Part shown: in pieces, positions 48,736-57,660 of the stretch
Layout of the letters: the number at the start of each line of letters is the position of its first letter
Position numbering within the stretch: position 1 is the first letter of the stretch
Assembly (NCBI GenBank): GCA_965279075.1
Contig: CBDIHI010000010.1
Span: 1-64,000, forward strand
Length of the DNA: 64,000 bases
Direction of reading: 5' to 3'
Origin: SZAS-79 sp965279075
Lineage (GTDB): Bacteria > Pseudomonadota > Gammaproteobacteria > Burkholderiales > SG8-39
The notes under the pieces: generated by a model
Databases searched by the model: none
The model's input: only the letters and a program-made list of their open reading frames with translations
Told to the model about the DNA's origin: nothing
Program-made: the position numbers and the translations under genes

Positions 48736-50603
48736 TGGCGCTGCTGCAGATTTCAGAGCCCGGCGAATCCACCGCGCCGCACGAACACCGGCTCGCGGTA
48801 GGCATCGACCTAGGAACAACGAATTCGCTCGTCGCGACGGTGCGCAGCGGCAGCGCAGTGTGCCTGACGGACGGGCAGGGCCGCGCACTGCTGCCCTCCG
48901 TCGTGCGCTATTTCCCTGACGGCGTGACCGACGTGGGCTATGCCGCGCAGGACGAGCAGTCCGGCGACCCGAAGAACACCATCCTGTCGGCCAAGCGGTT
49001 CATGGGGCGCGGCCTCAAGGACGTGGCCAACATCGAGAACGCGCCTTACGACTTCGTCGACGCTCCCGGCATGGTGCAGCTGCGCACCGTGGCCGGCGTG
49101 AGGAGCCCGGTGGAGATCTCGGCCGAGGTGCTGAAGGTCCTGAAGGTGCGTGCCGAAGAGTCGCTGGGTGGAGAGCTCGTCGGTGCGGTGATCACGGTGC
49201 CGGCCTATTTCGACGACGCCCAGCGCCAGGCGACCAAGGACGCCGCGCGCCTCGCCGGGCTCAACGTGCTGCGCCTGCTGAACGAACCCACGGCCGCCGC
49301 GATCGCCTACGGGCTCGACAATGCCGCCGAAGGCGTCTACGCGGTGTTCGACCTCGGCGGCGGGACATTCGACATCTCGATCCTGAGGCTGTCCAAGGGT
49401 GTCTTCGAGGTCCTCGCGACCAACGGCGACGCGGCGCTCGGGGGCGACGACTTCGACCACCGCGTGTTCTGCTGGGTGCTCGAGCAGGCGAAGCTGCCTC
49501 CGCTGTCCGCGCACGACACGCGCCTGCTGCTCACCAAGTCCCGCGAGGCCAAGGAGTCGCTCACGCTGCACGGCAGCGCGAGCATCACGGCAAGGCTCGG
49601 GGGCGGCACCGTGGTCGAGGCAACGCTGACCACTGAAATCTTCGCCGGGATCACGCAGACGCTGGTCGCGAAAACCCTCGGCCCCACGCGCAAGGCGCTG
49701 CGTGACGCCGGCCTCACTGTCGACGACGTCAAGGGCGTGGTCATGGTCGGCGGTTCGACGCGCATGCCGCAGGTGCAGCGTGCCGTCGCGGGGTTCTTCA
49801 AGCGCGACCCGCTGAACAACCTCGACCCCGACAAGGTCGTAGCGCTCGGCGCGGCGATCCAGGCCAACGTGCTCGCCGGCAACAAGACGTCGGGCGAGGA
49901 CTGGTTGCTGCTCGACGTGATCCCGCTCTCGCTCGGCGTGGAGACCATGGGCGGCCTGGTCGAACGCGTGATCCCGCGCAACTCCACGATTCCCGTCGCG
50001 CGCGGGCAGGAGTTCACGACCTTCAAGGACGGCCAGGCCGCGATGAGCTTCCATGTGGTGCAGGGCGAGCGCGAGCTGGTGTCCGACTGCCGCTCGCTTG
50101 CGCGGTTCGAGCTGCGCGGCATCCCGCCGATGGTGGCGGGCGCCGCGCGCATCCGCGTCACTTTCCAGGTCGACGCCGACGGCCTGCTGTCGGTCAGCGC
50201 CCGGGAGGGCACCACCGGGGTCGAAGCCTCGGTCGTCGTGAAGCCCTCGTACGGCCTGGCCGACGAGGACATCTCCCGCATGCTGAAGGATTCGTTCGAC
50301 CACGCGCGGGACGACATGCACGCCCGCGCGCTGCAGGAGGCGCGCGTCGACGGCGAACTGCTGCTCGAAGCCGTGCGCGCGGCCCTGGCCGTCGACGCGG
50401 AACTGCTCTCGCCCGGGGAGCGCAACGACATCGATTGCCGCGTCGACGCGCTTGCGGCGGGCATTGCGGGCACCGACCACCGCGCGATCAAGGCCTCGGC
50501 CGACGCGCTGAACCGCGTGACCGAGGAGTTCGCCGCGCGCCGCATGGACCGCAGCGTGCGCACCGCGCTGACCGGACAGAAAATCGCCAACCTGAAGCTC
50601 TGA
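48735..50603 (+). CDS. hscA: Hsp70-type chaperone HscA
   Basis: 622-residue specialised Hsp70 for Fe-S cluster transfer from IscU. ATPase domain: GIDLGTTNSLVAT (~23-35), VPAYFDDAQRQATKDAARLAG, FDLGGGTFDISIL; substrate domain with EGTTGVEASVVVKPSYGL. Order and partners distinguish it from DnaK. Confidence 0.97.
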   Translation: MALLQISEPGESTAPHEHRLAVGIDLGTTNSLVATVRSGSAVCLTDGQGRALLPSVVRYFPDGVTDVGYAAQDEQSGDPKNTILSAKRFMGRGLKDVANIENAPYDFVDAPGMVQLRTVAGVRSPVEISAEVLKVLKVRAEESLGGELVGAVITVPAYFDDAQRQATKDAARLAGLNVLRLLNEPTAAAIAYGLDNAAEGVYAVFDLGGGTFDISILRLSKGVFEVLATNGDAALGGDDFDHRVFCWVLEQAKLPPLSAHDTRLLLTKSREAKESLTLHGSASITARLGGGTVVEATLTTEIFAGITQTLVAKTLGPTRKALRDAGLTVDDVKGVVMVGGSTRMPQVQRAVAGFFKRDPLNNLDPDKVVALGAAIQANVLAGNKTSGEDWLLLDVIPLSLGVETMGGLVERVIPRNSTIPVARGQEFTTFKDGQAAMSFHVVQGERELVSDCRSLARFELRGIPPMVAGAARIRVTFQVDADGLLSVSAREGTTGVEASVVVKPSYGLADEDISRMLKDSFDHARDDMHARALQEARVDGELLLEAVRAALAVDAELLSPGERNDIDCRVDALAAGIAGTDHRAIKASADALNRVTEEFAARRMDRSVRTALTGQKIANLKL

Positions 50604-50945
50604 ATGCCAACACTCTCCGTACTGCCGCACCAGGACCTCTGCCCTCAGGGCGCCGAATTCGACGTCAAGGAAGGCGAGACGATCTGCGACGCGTTGCTCG
50701 GCCACGGCATCGCCATCGAGCACGCCTGCGAGAAGTCCTGCGCCTGCACCACCTGCCACGTCGTCGTGCGCAAGGGCGGCGATTCGCTCGCCGAAGCGAC
50801 CGAGGCGGAAGAGGACATGCTCGACAAGGCCTGGGGCCTGGAGGCACAGTCCCGCCTGTCCTGCCAGGCGCGCATGGCCGGGGAGGACCTGACCGTCGAG
50901 ATCCCGAAGTACACGATCAACCACGCCCGGGAGCTGCACTCATGA
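50604..50945 (+). CDS. fdx: Isc-type [2Fe-2S] ferredoxin
   Basis: 113-residue adrenodoxin-like ferredoxin that supplies electrons for cluster assembly. Ligands Cys42, Cys48, Cys51, Cys87 (HACEKSCACTTCHVVV and LSCQARM), the same positions as E. coli Fdx, plus the extra Cys46. It abuts hscA with no gap and overlaps iscX (ATGA). Confidence 0.97.
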   Translation: MPTLSVLPHQDLCPQGAEFDVKEGETICDALLGHGIAIEHACEKSCACTTCHVVVRKGGDSLAEATEAEEDMLDKAWGLEAQSRLSCQARMAGEDLTVEIPKYTINHARELHS

Positions 50946-51136
50946 AGTGGACCGATTCGCGCGACATCGCGATCGCGCTTTGCGAGGCGCACCCGGACGT
51001 CGACCCGCAATACGTCCGCTTCACCGACCTTCACGGCTGGGTGACGGCGCTGCCCGGGTTCGAGGACGATCCGCAGAAGTCCGGCGAGAAGATTCTCGAG
51101 GCCATCCAGATGATGTGGATTGAAGAAGCCGACTGA
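50942..51136 (+). CDS. iscX: Fe-S assembly protein IscX
   Basis: 64-residue acidic protein that binds IscS and modulates its activity, a frataxin competitor. MKWTDSRDIAIALCEAHPDV and the VRFTDLHGWVTALPGFEDD block are diagnostic. Last classical isc gene; its end overlaps the selD-fusion start by 17 nt. Confidence 0.96.
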   Translation: MKWTDSRDIAIALCEAHPDVDPQYVRFTDLHGWVTALPGFEDDPQKSGEKILEAIQMMWIEEAD

Positions 51137-53399
51137 TCCGCCGGTCCTGCGCGACATCGTGCTCGTCGGCGGCGGGCACAGCCATGTGGGCGTGCTCAAG
51201 CGCTTCGGAATGCGTCCCGTTCCGGGCGTACGCCTGACGCTCATCTGCCGCGACACCCACACGCCTTACTCCGGCATGCTGCCGGGCTACATCGCCGGGC
51301 ACTACGCCTACGACGAGGTCCACATCGACCTGCGGCGCCTCGCCGGATTCGCAGGGGCGCGCTTCCATGCGGACGAAGTGATCGGCATCGACCGCGCGGC
51401 GAAAAAGGTCCTGTGCCGCAACCGGCCGCCCGTGCCTTACGACCAGCTCTCGATCAACATCGGCTCGACCCCGATGCTCGGCGACGTGCCGGGCGCGGCC
51501 GAGTACGCGGTGCCGGTCAAGCCGATCAACGCTTTCAACCGGCGCTGGCTCGCCCTGCTGGAGCGCGTGGTCAGTCACCCCGGGGCGACGAGCATCGCGG
51601 TCGTGGGCGCGGGGGCGGGCGGCGTGGAGTTGACGCTGGCCATGCAGTACCGCCTGCGGAACGAACTGCGCGCGGTTGGACGTGATCCCGGCGAGCTGAC
51701 CTTCCACCTGCTCGATTCCGGGGACGGGGTGCTTCCCACCCACAACGCCCCGGTGCGCCGTGCCTTCGGCGAAGCGCTCGCCGCGCGCGGCGTGATCCTG
51801 CATGCCAACGCGAAGGTAGTGAAGGTGTCCGAGCGCCAACTGCACGCCGGCGGAGGGCTGGTACTGGAGGCGGACGAGATCGTCTGGGTGACGCGCGCGG
51901 CGGGGGCTCCCTGGCTGCGCGGGACGGGCCTTGCCCTGGATGAGGGCGGGTTCATCCAGGTCAGGGACACGCTGCAGACCGTCACCGACCCTGACGTGTA
52001 TGCCGCAGGCGACATCGCCGCCATGGTCGACCAGCCGCGCGAGAAGGCCGGCGTGTTCGCGGTGCGGCAGGGGCCACCGCTGGCGGAGAACCTGCGCCGC
52101 GCGGTCGAGGGCAGTCCTCCGCTGCCGTACCGCGCACAGCGCAACTGGCTCGCGTTGATCAGCACCGGCGACAAGTACGCCGTCGGTTCGCGCGGCTTCC
52201 TGCATTTCCAGGGCGCATGGGTCTGGCGCTGGAAGGACTGGATCGACCGGCGTTTCATGCGCAGGCTCTCCGAATTCCCGCCGATGGCGCAGTCACCCGC
52301 GCAGGAAGCCTCGGCGGTCAAGCTCGAGGGCGAGGAGGCCGCGCAGGCGATCTCCGCGATCGCGATGCGCTGCGGCGGCTGTGGCGCGAAAGTCGGCGCG
52401 AGCGTGCTGTCGCGCGCGCTGGGGGCGCTGCGCCCGATCGAGCGGCCGGACGTCCTGATCGGGCTGCACTCGCCCGACGACGCCGCGGTGGTGAGGGTGC
52501 CGCCCGGCAAGGCGATGGTGCATACCGTCGATTTCTTCCGCGCCTTCATCGACGACCCGTACGTGTTCGGCAAGGTCGCGGCGAACCATGCCCTCGGCGA
52601 CGTCTTCGCGATGGGCGCCGAGGCGCAGTCCGCCACGGCCATCGTCACGGTACCGCCGGGGCTGGAAGCCAAGGTCGAGGACGTGCTGTTCCAGATGATG
52701 TCCGGCGCGATCGAGGTGCTGAACGAGGCCGGCTGCGCGCTGGTCGGCGGGCACACGGGGGAAGGCTCCGAGCTGGCGCTCGGGTTCGCGGTCAATGGAC
52801 TCATCGACGAAGGGCTCGGTTCGGTACTGCGCAAGGGCGGCATGCGGCCGGGCGACATACTGTTGCTGACCAAGCCCATAGGCACGGGCACGCTGTTCGC
52901 GGCGCACGCCCGGCTCGAGGCGCGCGGGCGCTGGATCGACGCGGCGCTCGCCTCGATGTGCCAGTCGAACCGCGCCGGCGCGCAGTGCCTGCTCGAGCAC
53001 GGCGCCACGGCCTGCACCGACCTCACAGGATTCGGATTGCTCGGTCACCTCGTCGAGATGACGCGGCCCTCGGGCGTGGATGCGGAACTGGACCTCGCCG
53101 CGCTGCCGGTGCTCGACGGGGCGCAACAGTCGGTCGCGGCCGGCATCCTGAGTTCGCTGCAGCCTGCCAACGTGCGGTTGCGCCGGGCACTGCGCAACCA
53201 GGCGGAGATGGCGGCGCATCCGCGGTACCCGCTCGTCTTCGACCCGCAGACGGCGGGCGGGCTGCTCGCCAGCGTCCCGGCGGACCGGGCCGCAGGGTGC
53301 CTGGCCGCGCTGCGCGCGCTCGGCTACGCCCGCGCCGCGGCGATCGGCCGGATCCTGCCGCAGGGCGATGCGCTGGAGCCCATCGTCCTCAGGGGCTGA
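51120..53399 (+). CDS. selD: Flavoprotein oxidoreductase-selenophosphate synthase fusion (SelD)
   Basis: 759 residues. The first ~385 form a pyridine-nucleotide-disulfide oxidoreductase-like flavoprotein (VLVGGGHSHVGVLKRF at ~14-29, second GxGxxG SIAVVGAGAGGVELTLA, YAAGDIAAM); the rest is SelD with catalytic Cys421 and Lys424 (MRCGGCGAKVG), then SPDDAAVV, DFFRAFIDDPYVFGKVAANH and GHTGEGSELALG. SelD makes selenophosphate from selenide and ATP; the flavin part may produce or guard selenide. The start is TTG 51120, the first start after an in-frame TGA at 51111, overlapping iscX by 17 nt. This fused form is known in several phyla; its placement in an isc operon is notable. Confidence 0.93.
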   Translation: MKKPTDPPVLRDIVLVGGGHSHVGVLKRFGMRPVPGVRLTLICRDTHTPYSGMLPGYIAGHYAYDEVHIDLRRLAGFAGARFHADEVIGIDRAAKKVLCRNRPPVPYDQLSINIGSTPMLGDVPGAAEYAVPVKPINAFNRRWLALLERVVSHPGATSIAVVGAGAGGVELTLAMQYRLRNELRAVGRDPGELTFHLLDSGDGVLPTHNAPVRRAFGEALAARGVILHANAKVVKVSERQLHAGGGLVLEADEIVWVTRAAGAPWLRGTGLALDEGGFIQVRDTLQTVTDPDVYAAGDIAAMVDQPREKAGVFAVRQGPPLAENLRRAVEGSPPLPYRAQRNWLALISTGDKYAVGSRGFLHFQGAWVWRWKDWIDRRFMRRLSEFPPMAQSPAQEASAVKLEGEEAAQAISAIAMRCGGCGAKVGASVLSRALGALRPIERPDVLIGLHSPDDAAVVRVPPGKAMVHTVDFFRAFIDDPYVFGKVAANHALGDVFAMGAEAQSATAIVTVPPGLEAKVEDVLFQMMSGAIEVLNEAGCALVGGHTGEGSELALGFAVNGLIDEGLGSVLRKGGMRPGDILLLTKPIGTGTLFAAHARLEARGRWIDAALASMCQSNRAGAQCLLEHGATACTDLTGFGLLGHLVEMTRPSGVDAELDLAALPVLDGAQQSVAAGILSSLQPANVRLRRALRNQAEMAAHPRYPLVFDPQTAGGLLASVPADRAAGCLAALRALGYARAAAIGRILPQGDALEPIVLRG

Positions 53400-53416
53400 C
53401 TTCGCTCGTCCACGGT

Positions 53417-54157
53417 TCAGTCGTCCACGGTCGGCGGCAGCGCGAGCCAGCCCACGATCCCCAGCGCCAGCAGCCCCAGCGCCACCCAGTAGAGCTTGCG
53501 CCACGGCCCGCCGCCCTGCGCAAGGTGGTCGAAATCCTCGACGAAGACAGTCTCGCACGCGCCGTTGTCGGTGTCCGTGCGCACGATGCTCGTGCCGCGC
53601 TTGAAGTCGAAGCCGTGGTTGTGCGAGTACTCGGAAAGGTAGCCGCGGAAGCGCACCTGGTCGCCGACGCGCACGTCCTTCAGGCGTTTCGCGACCGAAG
53701 GGTTGTCCGTCAGCAGGTGGTTGTTCGAGATCTGGTACTGGTCGAAGGACTTCCACGCGGCCTCCGATTTCGTCTCCCAGAAGCACTGGAACTGCCCGCT
53801 CGAGAACGACATGGCGCCGAGGTCGGCGCTGCTGACGTTGTCGCCCCAGACCACGCACAGGTCGACGACGTTGATGTTGTCGTTCCAGGCGCGGTGCAGG
53901 TAATCGGTCCAGCTATCCCCCGCATGCCGGCTGACCACGAGGCCGTGCAGGTCGTAGCTGAAGAGGGGCTTCACCGTGTAGGTCACCCCGCCCACCGTGG
54001 TCTGGAACGGAGCCTTGTGCGTCGGCTTCTGGACGGGCTCGTCGAGGATCTCTGCGCGCAGCTGTTCGCGCGGGGGCGTCGCGTCGCGCAGCCAGAGTGC
54101 CGCGACGAAGAGCACGGATCCGCAGACCAGCAGCGCGCGGACGAGGAGCTTCGCCAC
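53417..54157 (-). CDS. Conserved hypothetical two-pass membrane protein
   Basis: 246 residues, function not recognised. An N-terminal membrane helix (~5-23) and a C-terminal helix (~223-242) flank about 200 residues of mixed fold, presumably in the periplasm, with conserved-looking NINVVDLCVVWGDN, FQCFWETKS and VGDQVRFRGYLSEYSHNHG. The last resembles an OB-like motif, but this is weak. It lies downstream of the isomerase-SnoaL fusion on the same strand (7-bp gap) and converges with selD. Confidence 0.75.
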   Translation of the reverse strand: MAKLLVRALLVCGSVLFVAALWLRDATPPREQLRAEILDEPVQKPTHKAPFQTTVGGVTYTVKPLFSYDLHGLVVSRHAGDSWTDYLHRAWNDNINVVDLCVVWGDNVSSADLGAMSFSSGQFQCFWETKSEAAWKSFDQYQISNNHLLTDNPSVAKRLKDVRVGDQVRFRGYLSEYSHNHGFDFKRGTSIVRTDTDNGACETVFVEDFDHLAQGGGPWRKLYWVALGLLALGIVGWLALPPTVDD

Positions 54158-54164
54158 GCCCGGC

Positions 54165-55139
54165 TCAGGGCCCGAAGCTCGAGCGCACCTGGATGCCCCA
54201 GCGTCCGTCCTTCAGCGTGAGGACGTAGAGCGACTCGTACACGCCCAGCGTGCTGCCGTCGGCGCGGTAGCGCGTGTAGGTGAGGGCCATGTGCACCTTG
54301 GTGTCGTTGCGCTGGACGATCCTGCGCTCGTTCCAGGCGCTGTGGCTCCAGTTGTCTTCCTTCCTCAGCCGGTCGAAGAGGTCCATGGGATTGCTGCCGG
54401 GCTGTTCGTACACCTTGACCGTGCCGCCTGCGACGCGGATGTGCGGGAAGTGCATTGCGGCGTCCATCGCGGCGGCGTCGTAAGCGTTCAGCGCGTCCAT
54501 GAAGCGGTCGAGCACGGCCAGGCACTGGCTTTCCACGCCTTCGGGCGCTTCGACGAGGCGGTCCGCGACGAACTCGAGGCGGTCCTGCCCGAAGAAGAGC
54601 TTGCCGTCGACGAAGAACGTCGGCGCGCCGAACACACCGCGCTCCACGGCCTCCTGCGTGACCGCCTTCAGGCGATCCTTTACCCCGGGCTCGCCCGCCA
54701 GCGCCATGAAGGCCGCCGGGTCGAACCCGGCCCCGGCGAGCACGGCGCCGGCGACGACCGGGTCGCCCATGTTGCGCTCCTTCTCCCACATGGCCTCGAA
54801 CATGGCTTTCACGTAGCGTTCGAAGTCCTGCGGCCGGCGCATCTGGAGGCCGACGGCGCCGCGCATCAGCGTGAGCGTATTGATCGGGAAGTGGGGGTTG
54901 CGCGTGTACGGTGCGCCGTAGCGTGCAGCCCAGCGCGGCAGGTCCTCCATCATCCAGCGGCCCTTGGCGGGCACCTCCACGGGGCTGCGGTTGCCCGCGG
55001 CCTGGAACACGCCGCCGAGCAGCATCGGACGCCAGTCTATCGTCGCGCCGCGCGCCGCCGCGATCTTCGGCAGCTGGACCCAGGCGAGGTAGCTCGCGGG
55101 ACTGCCGAAGTCGAACCAGAACTCCACGGTCTTACCCAT
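54165..55139 (-). CDS. DsbA-family 2-hydroxychromene-2-carboxylate isomerase-like domain fused to SnoaL-like domain
   Basis: 324 residues from ATG 55139. Residues 1-200 are a DsbA/GST-kappa-type isomerase: EFWFDFGSPASYLAWVQLPK with the nucleophilic Ser of HCCA isomerases, GVFGAPTFFVDGKLFFGQDRLEF with the cis-Pro. Residues ~205-324 are a SnoaL/DUF4440-like fold (RFMDALNAYDAAAMDAAMHFP, VYESLYVLTLKDGRWGIQVRS). The start shares one base with the SDR stop (TGATG), so SDR and fusion are co-translated. Glutathione-linked isomerisation is a family inference. Confidence 0.87.
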   Translation of the reverse strand: MGKTVEFWFDFGSPASYLAWVQLPKIAAARGATIDWRPMLLGGVFQAAGNRSPVEVPAKGRWMMEDLPRWAARYGAPYTRNPHFPINTLTLMRGAVGLQMRRPQDFERYVKAMFEAMWEKERNMGDPVVAGAVLAGAGFDPAAFMALAGEPGVKDRLKAVTQEAVERGVFGAPTFFVDGKLFFGQDRLEFVADRLVEAPEGVESQCLAVLDRFMDALNAYDAAAMDAAMHFPHIRVAGGTVKVYEQPGSNPMDLFDRLRKEDNWSHSAWNERRIVQRNDTKVHMALTYTRYRADGSTLGVYESLYVLTLKDGRWGIQVRSSFGP

Positions 55140-55867
55140 CAGAAGGGCTCCATCCAGGGGCGCAGGTCCATTTCGTGCGTCCAGGCGCTCCTGTGCTGCG
55201 TGTGCAGCTGCCAGTAGGTGTCCGCGATCGCGTCCGGGTTCACGATGCCGTCGCGTTCCTTGAGCTTGTAGCGCTCGGGGAAGGTTTCGCGGATGAACGC
55301 GGTGTCGATCGCGCCGTCGATGACGAGGTGCGCGACGTGGATGCCCTTCGGCCCGAGCTCGCGCGCCATGCTCTGCGCCAGTGCGCGCAGCGCGTGCTTC
55401 GCCCCGGCGAAGGCCGCGAACCCGTCCCGGCCGCGCAGGCTGGCCGTCGCGCCGGTGAAGAAGATTGAACCTTTTTCGCGCGGCAGCATGACTTTCGCCA
55501 CCTCGCGGCCCATCAGGAACCCGGCGAGCGCCGCCATCTCCCACACCTTGGTGTAGACGCGCGTCGTGGTCTCGGTGATGCCGAAGCGCACGTTGCCGCC
55601 GATGTTGAAGACCGCGACCTCGATCGGCGCGACCTCGCGCTCGATCGTCTCGACGAGCCTGACGACTTCGTCTTCGTTCCTCGCGTCCGAGGCGAACGGC
55701 ACGGCCCTGCCGCCGGCCGCCTCGATCTGCGCCACCAGCGGCGCCAGCTTGTCGGCGCTGCGCCGCGTTATGCAGGCGATGTAGCCTTCGCGAGCGAAGC
55801 GCCTGGCGATCGCGCCACCGGTTGCGTCGCCCGCACCTACCACCAGCACGGCTTTCTTTTCGGTCAT
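55139..55867 (-). CDS. Short-chain dehydrogenase/reductase-like protein with Phe in place of catalytic Tyr
   Basis: 242 residues from ATG 55867. Rossmann glycine motif VVGAGDATGGAIARRF (~9-24), NIGGN at the NNAG position, and the active-site segment GDxxxK-like reading FAAFAGAKHALRAL, where the YxxxK Tyr is Phe. The Lys is kept. Known subgroup of SDRs with AQSMARELGPKGIHVAHLVIDG. Ordinary redox catalysis is therefore doubtful. Translationally coupled to the isomerase-SnoaL fusion. Confidence 0.87.
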   Translation of the reverse strand: MTEKKAVLVVGAGDATGGAIARRFAREGYIACITRRSADKLAPLVAQIEAAGGRAVPFASDARNEDEVVRLVETIEREVAPIEVAVFNIGGNVRFGITETTTRVYTKVWEMAALAGFLMGREVAKVMLPREKGSIFFTGATASLRGRDGFAAFAGAKHALRALAQSMARELGPKGIHVAHLVIDGAIDTAFIRETFPERYKLKERDGIVNPDAIADTYWQLHTQHRSAWTHEMDLRPWMEPF

Positions 55868-55880
55868 GGGGACTCCGGGT

Positions 55881-56957
55881 TCAGGCGGCGGCGAGTCGGG
55901 ATTGTTCCAGCAGGTCCCGGGCGAGCGAGGCGAAGGACGCATCGGTGGGGGATTCGAGCCTGACGACGGCGGCCTCGGGCAGGCGCACGAAGTTGCGCAG
56001 CGCCGAGCGCAGGTAGGCCGGGTCGTAGTGGTCGTCGAGCAGGCTGCCGACGAGGTCGTGCCACTCGCCGCGCGCGGCAAGGCCCTTCCAGTCGTCGATG
56101 ACTTTGGTCCCGTACAGGCCGTGCAGGCAGTCGAGCTGCGTGTTCAGCACCGACGGGTCGGCGAAGAAATGCCGGTACTCGTCCGAAAGCAGCGCGATCC
56201 GCGTCTCGCGGCCGGCCTCGAGCAGCACGCATTCCGAAGCACGCATCGCGTGCATCATCGCCTCGGGGACCTGCAGCTGGCCGATCTTCTTCGATTCGCC
56301 TTCCACGTAGACGGGGCGGGCGGGGTCGAACCTGCGCAGTTCGTCCCACAGCAGGCTTTCGAACATCTTCTGGGCGGGCTGCGGCCGGTCGGGCAGGGTG
56401 CCGAGGACCGAGCCGCGGTGCGCGGCGAGGTCCTCGAGGTCGAGCGCCTGCGCGCCGGCTTGCCTGAGGGCGCGCAGCAGGCGGCTCTTGCCGCTGCCGG
56501 TGGTGCCGTGGATCACGCGGTAGCGGTACTTCAGGGGCAGCGCGGAGAGCTCGTCGACGAGGAAGCGCCGGTAGGCCTTGTAGCCGCCCTCGACGCTCCA
56601 GGCATCCCAGCCGATCTCGCGCAGGATGTGCGCCATCGCGCCGGAGCGTTTGCCCCCGCGCCAGCAGTAGACGAGGGGCTTCCAGTCGCGCGGCATGGCG
56701 GCGAAGCGTTCCTCGATGTGGCGCGCGATGTTCTTCGCCACCAGCGCCGCACCGAGCTTCTTCGCGTCGAAAGGGGAGACCTGCTTGTAGAGCGTGCCCA
56801 CCCGCGCGCGCTCCTCGTTGTCGAGCACCGGCGCGGAGATCGCGCCCGGCACGTGGTCTTCGGCATATTCTGCGGGGGAACGCACGTCGATGATCGCGTC
56901 GAACCGCCCGAGGATCTCGGCGGATATCGCGACGACGGGTTTGGCAGGGGGCTTCAC
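55881..56957 (-). CDS. mnmH: tRNA 2-selenouridine synthase MnmH (SelU)
   Basis: 358 residues. N-terminal rhodanese domain with Cys98 (VYCWRGGKRSG) and C-terminal P-loop domain with GTTGSGKSRL (151-160). Replaces sulfur of 2-thiouridine at the tRNA wobble position with selenium from selenophosphate. It is upstream of the SDR gene on the same strand and 2.5 kb from selD, so donor and user of selenophosphate are linked. Confidence 0.96.
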   Translation of the reverse strand: MKPPAKPVVAISAEILGRFDAIIDVRSPAEYAEDHVPGAISAPVLDNEERARVGTLYKQVSPFDAKKLGAALVAKNIARHIEERFAAMPRDWKPLVYCWRGGKRSGAMAHILREIGWDAWSVEGGYKAYRRFLVDELSALPLKYRYRVIHGTTGSGKSRLLRALRQAGAQALDLEDLAAHRGSVLGTLPDRPQPAQKMFESLLWDELRRFDPARPVYVEGESKKIGQLQVPEAMMHAMRASECVLLEAGRETRIALLSDEYRHFFADPSVLNTQLDCLHGLYGTKVIDDWKGLAARGEWHDLVGSLLDDHYDPAYLRSALRNFVRLPEAAVVRLESPTDASFASLARDLLEQSRLAAA

Positions 56958-57030
56958 AGGGGCATTTTACGCCGGGGCTGCGGTCTTCCCCCGCCTTGCG
57001 CAGGGCGCTTCATGACCTGCCACCAGCCTG

Positions 57031-57660
57031 CTAAGGCTGCTTCAGCATCGGCTTCAGCCCCTTCCAGACGTTTTCCAGCAGCCTGGGCTGGGCCTCCGCC
57101 GTAGGGTGCAGGTTGTCCGGCTGGAAGTTCTCGCGCTTCTCGGCCATGCCCTCGAAGAGGAAAGGCACCAGGCCGGTCTTGTACTCCTTCGCAAGGTCCG
57201 TGTAGGCGGCTTCGAAGGCGCGCGTGTAGTCGGCACCATAATTGGGCGGCATCTTCACGCCCACCAGCAGCACCTTCGACTTCGCCGCGCGTGCCTCGCT
57301 GATCATCGAGGCGAGGTTCTTCCTCATCTCGGCCACCGGCAGGCCGCGCAGGCCGTCGTTGGCGCCCAGCTCGATCACGGTGATCGACGGCTTGTGCTTT
57401 TCGAGGACCTTCCTGAAGCGCGACAGCCCGCCGCTGGTGGTCTCGCCGCTGATGCTCGCATTGGCGACGCTATAATCGGCCTTCTCGCGCTTGAGGCGCG
57501 CCTCGAGCAGCGCCACCCAGCCGCGCTCCTGGGCGATGCCGTAGGCCGCGGACAGGCTGTCCCCGTAAACCAGGATCGTCCCCGCGCCCGCCGCGGGTGC
57601 CCATGCCGTCACCAGGAATGCACACAGCACCATGAACAGTCGCGATGCGCGGGCCAGCAT
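57031..57660 (-). CDS. tesA: Arylesterase/lysophospholipase TesA-like (SGNH hydrolase)
   Basis: 209 residues from ATG 57660, with signal peptide (MLARASRLFMVLCAFLVTAW, cleavage near GAG). SGNH catalytic pattern: GDSLSAAYG with Ser35, GANDG, and DNLHPTAEAQ with Asp and His. Multifunctional periplasmic thioesterase/protease/lysophospholipase. ATG 57633 is an alternative start. The 5' end overlaps the divergent ybbA gene. Confidence 0.93.
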   Translation of the reverse strand: MLARASRLFMVLCAFLVTAWAPAAGAGTILVYGDSLSAAYGIAQERGWVALLEARLKREKADYSVANASISGETTSGGLSRFRKVLEKHKPSITVIELGANDGLRGLPVAEMRKNLASMISEARAAKSKVLLVGVKMPPNYGADYTRAFEAAYTDLAKEYKTGLVPFLFEGMAEKRENFQPDNLHPTAEAQPRLLENVWKGLKPMLKQP

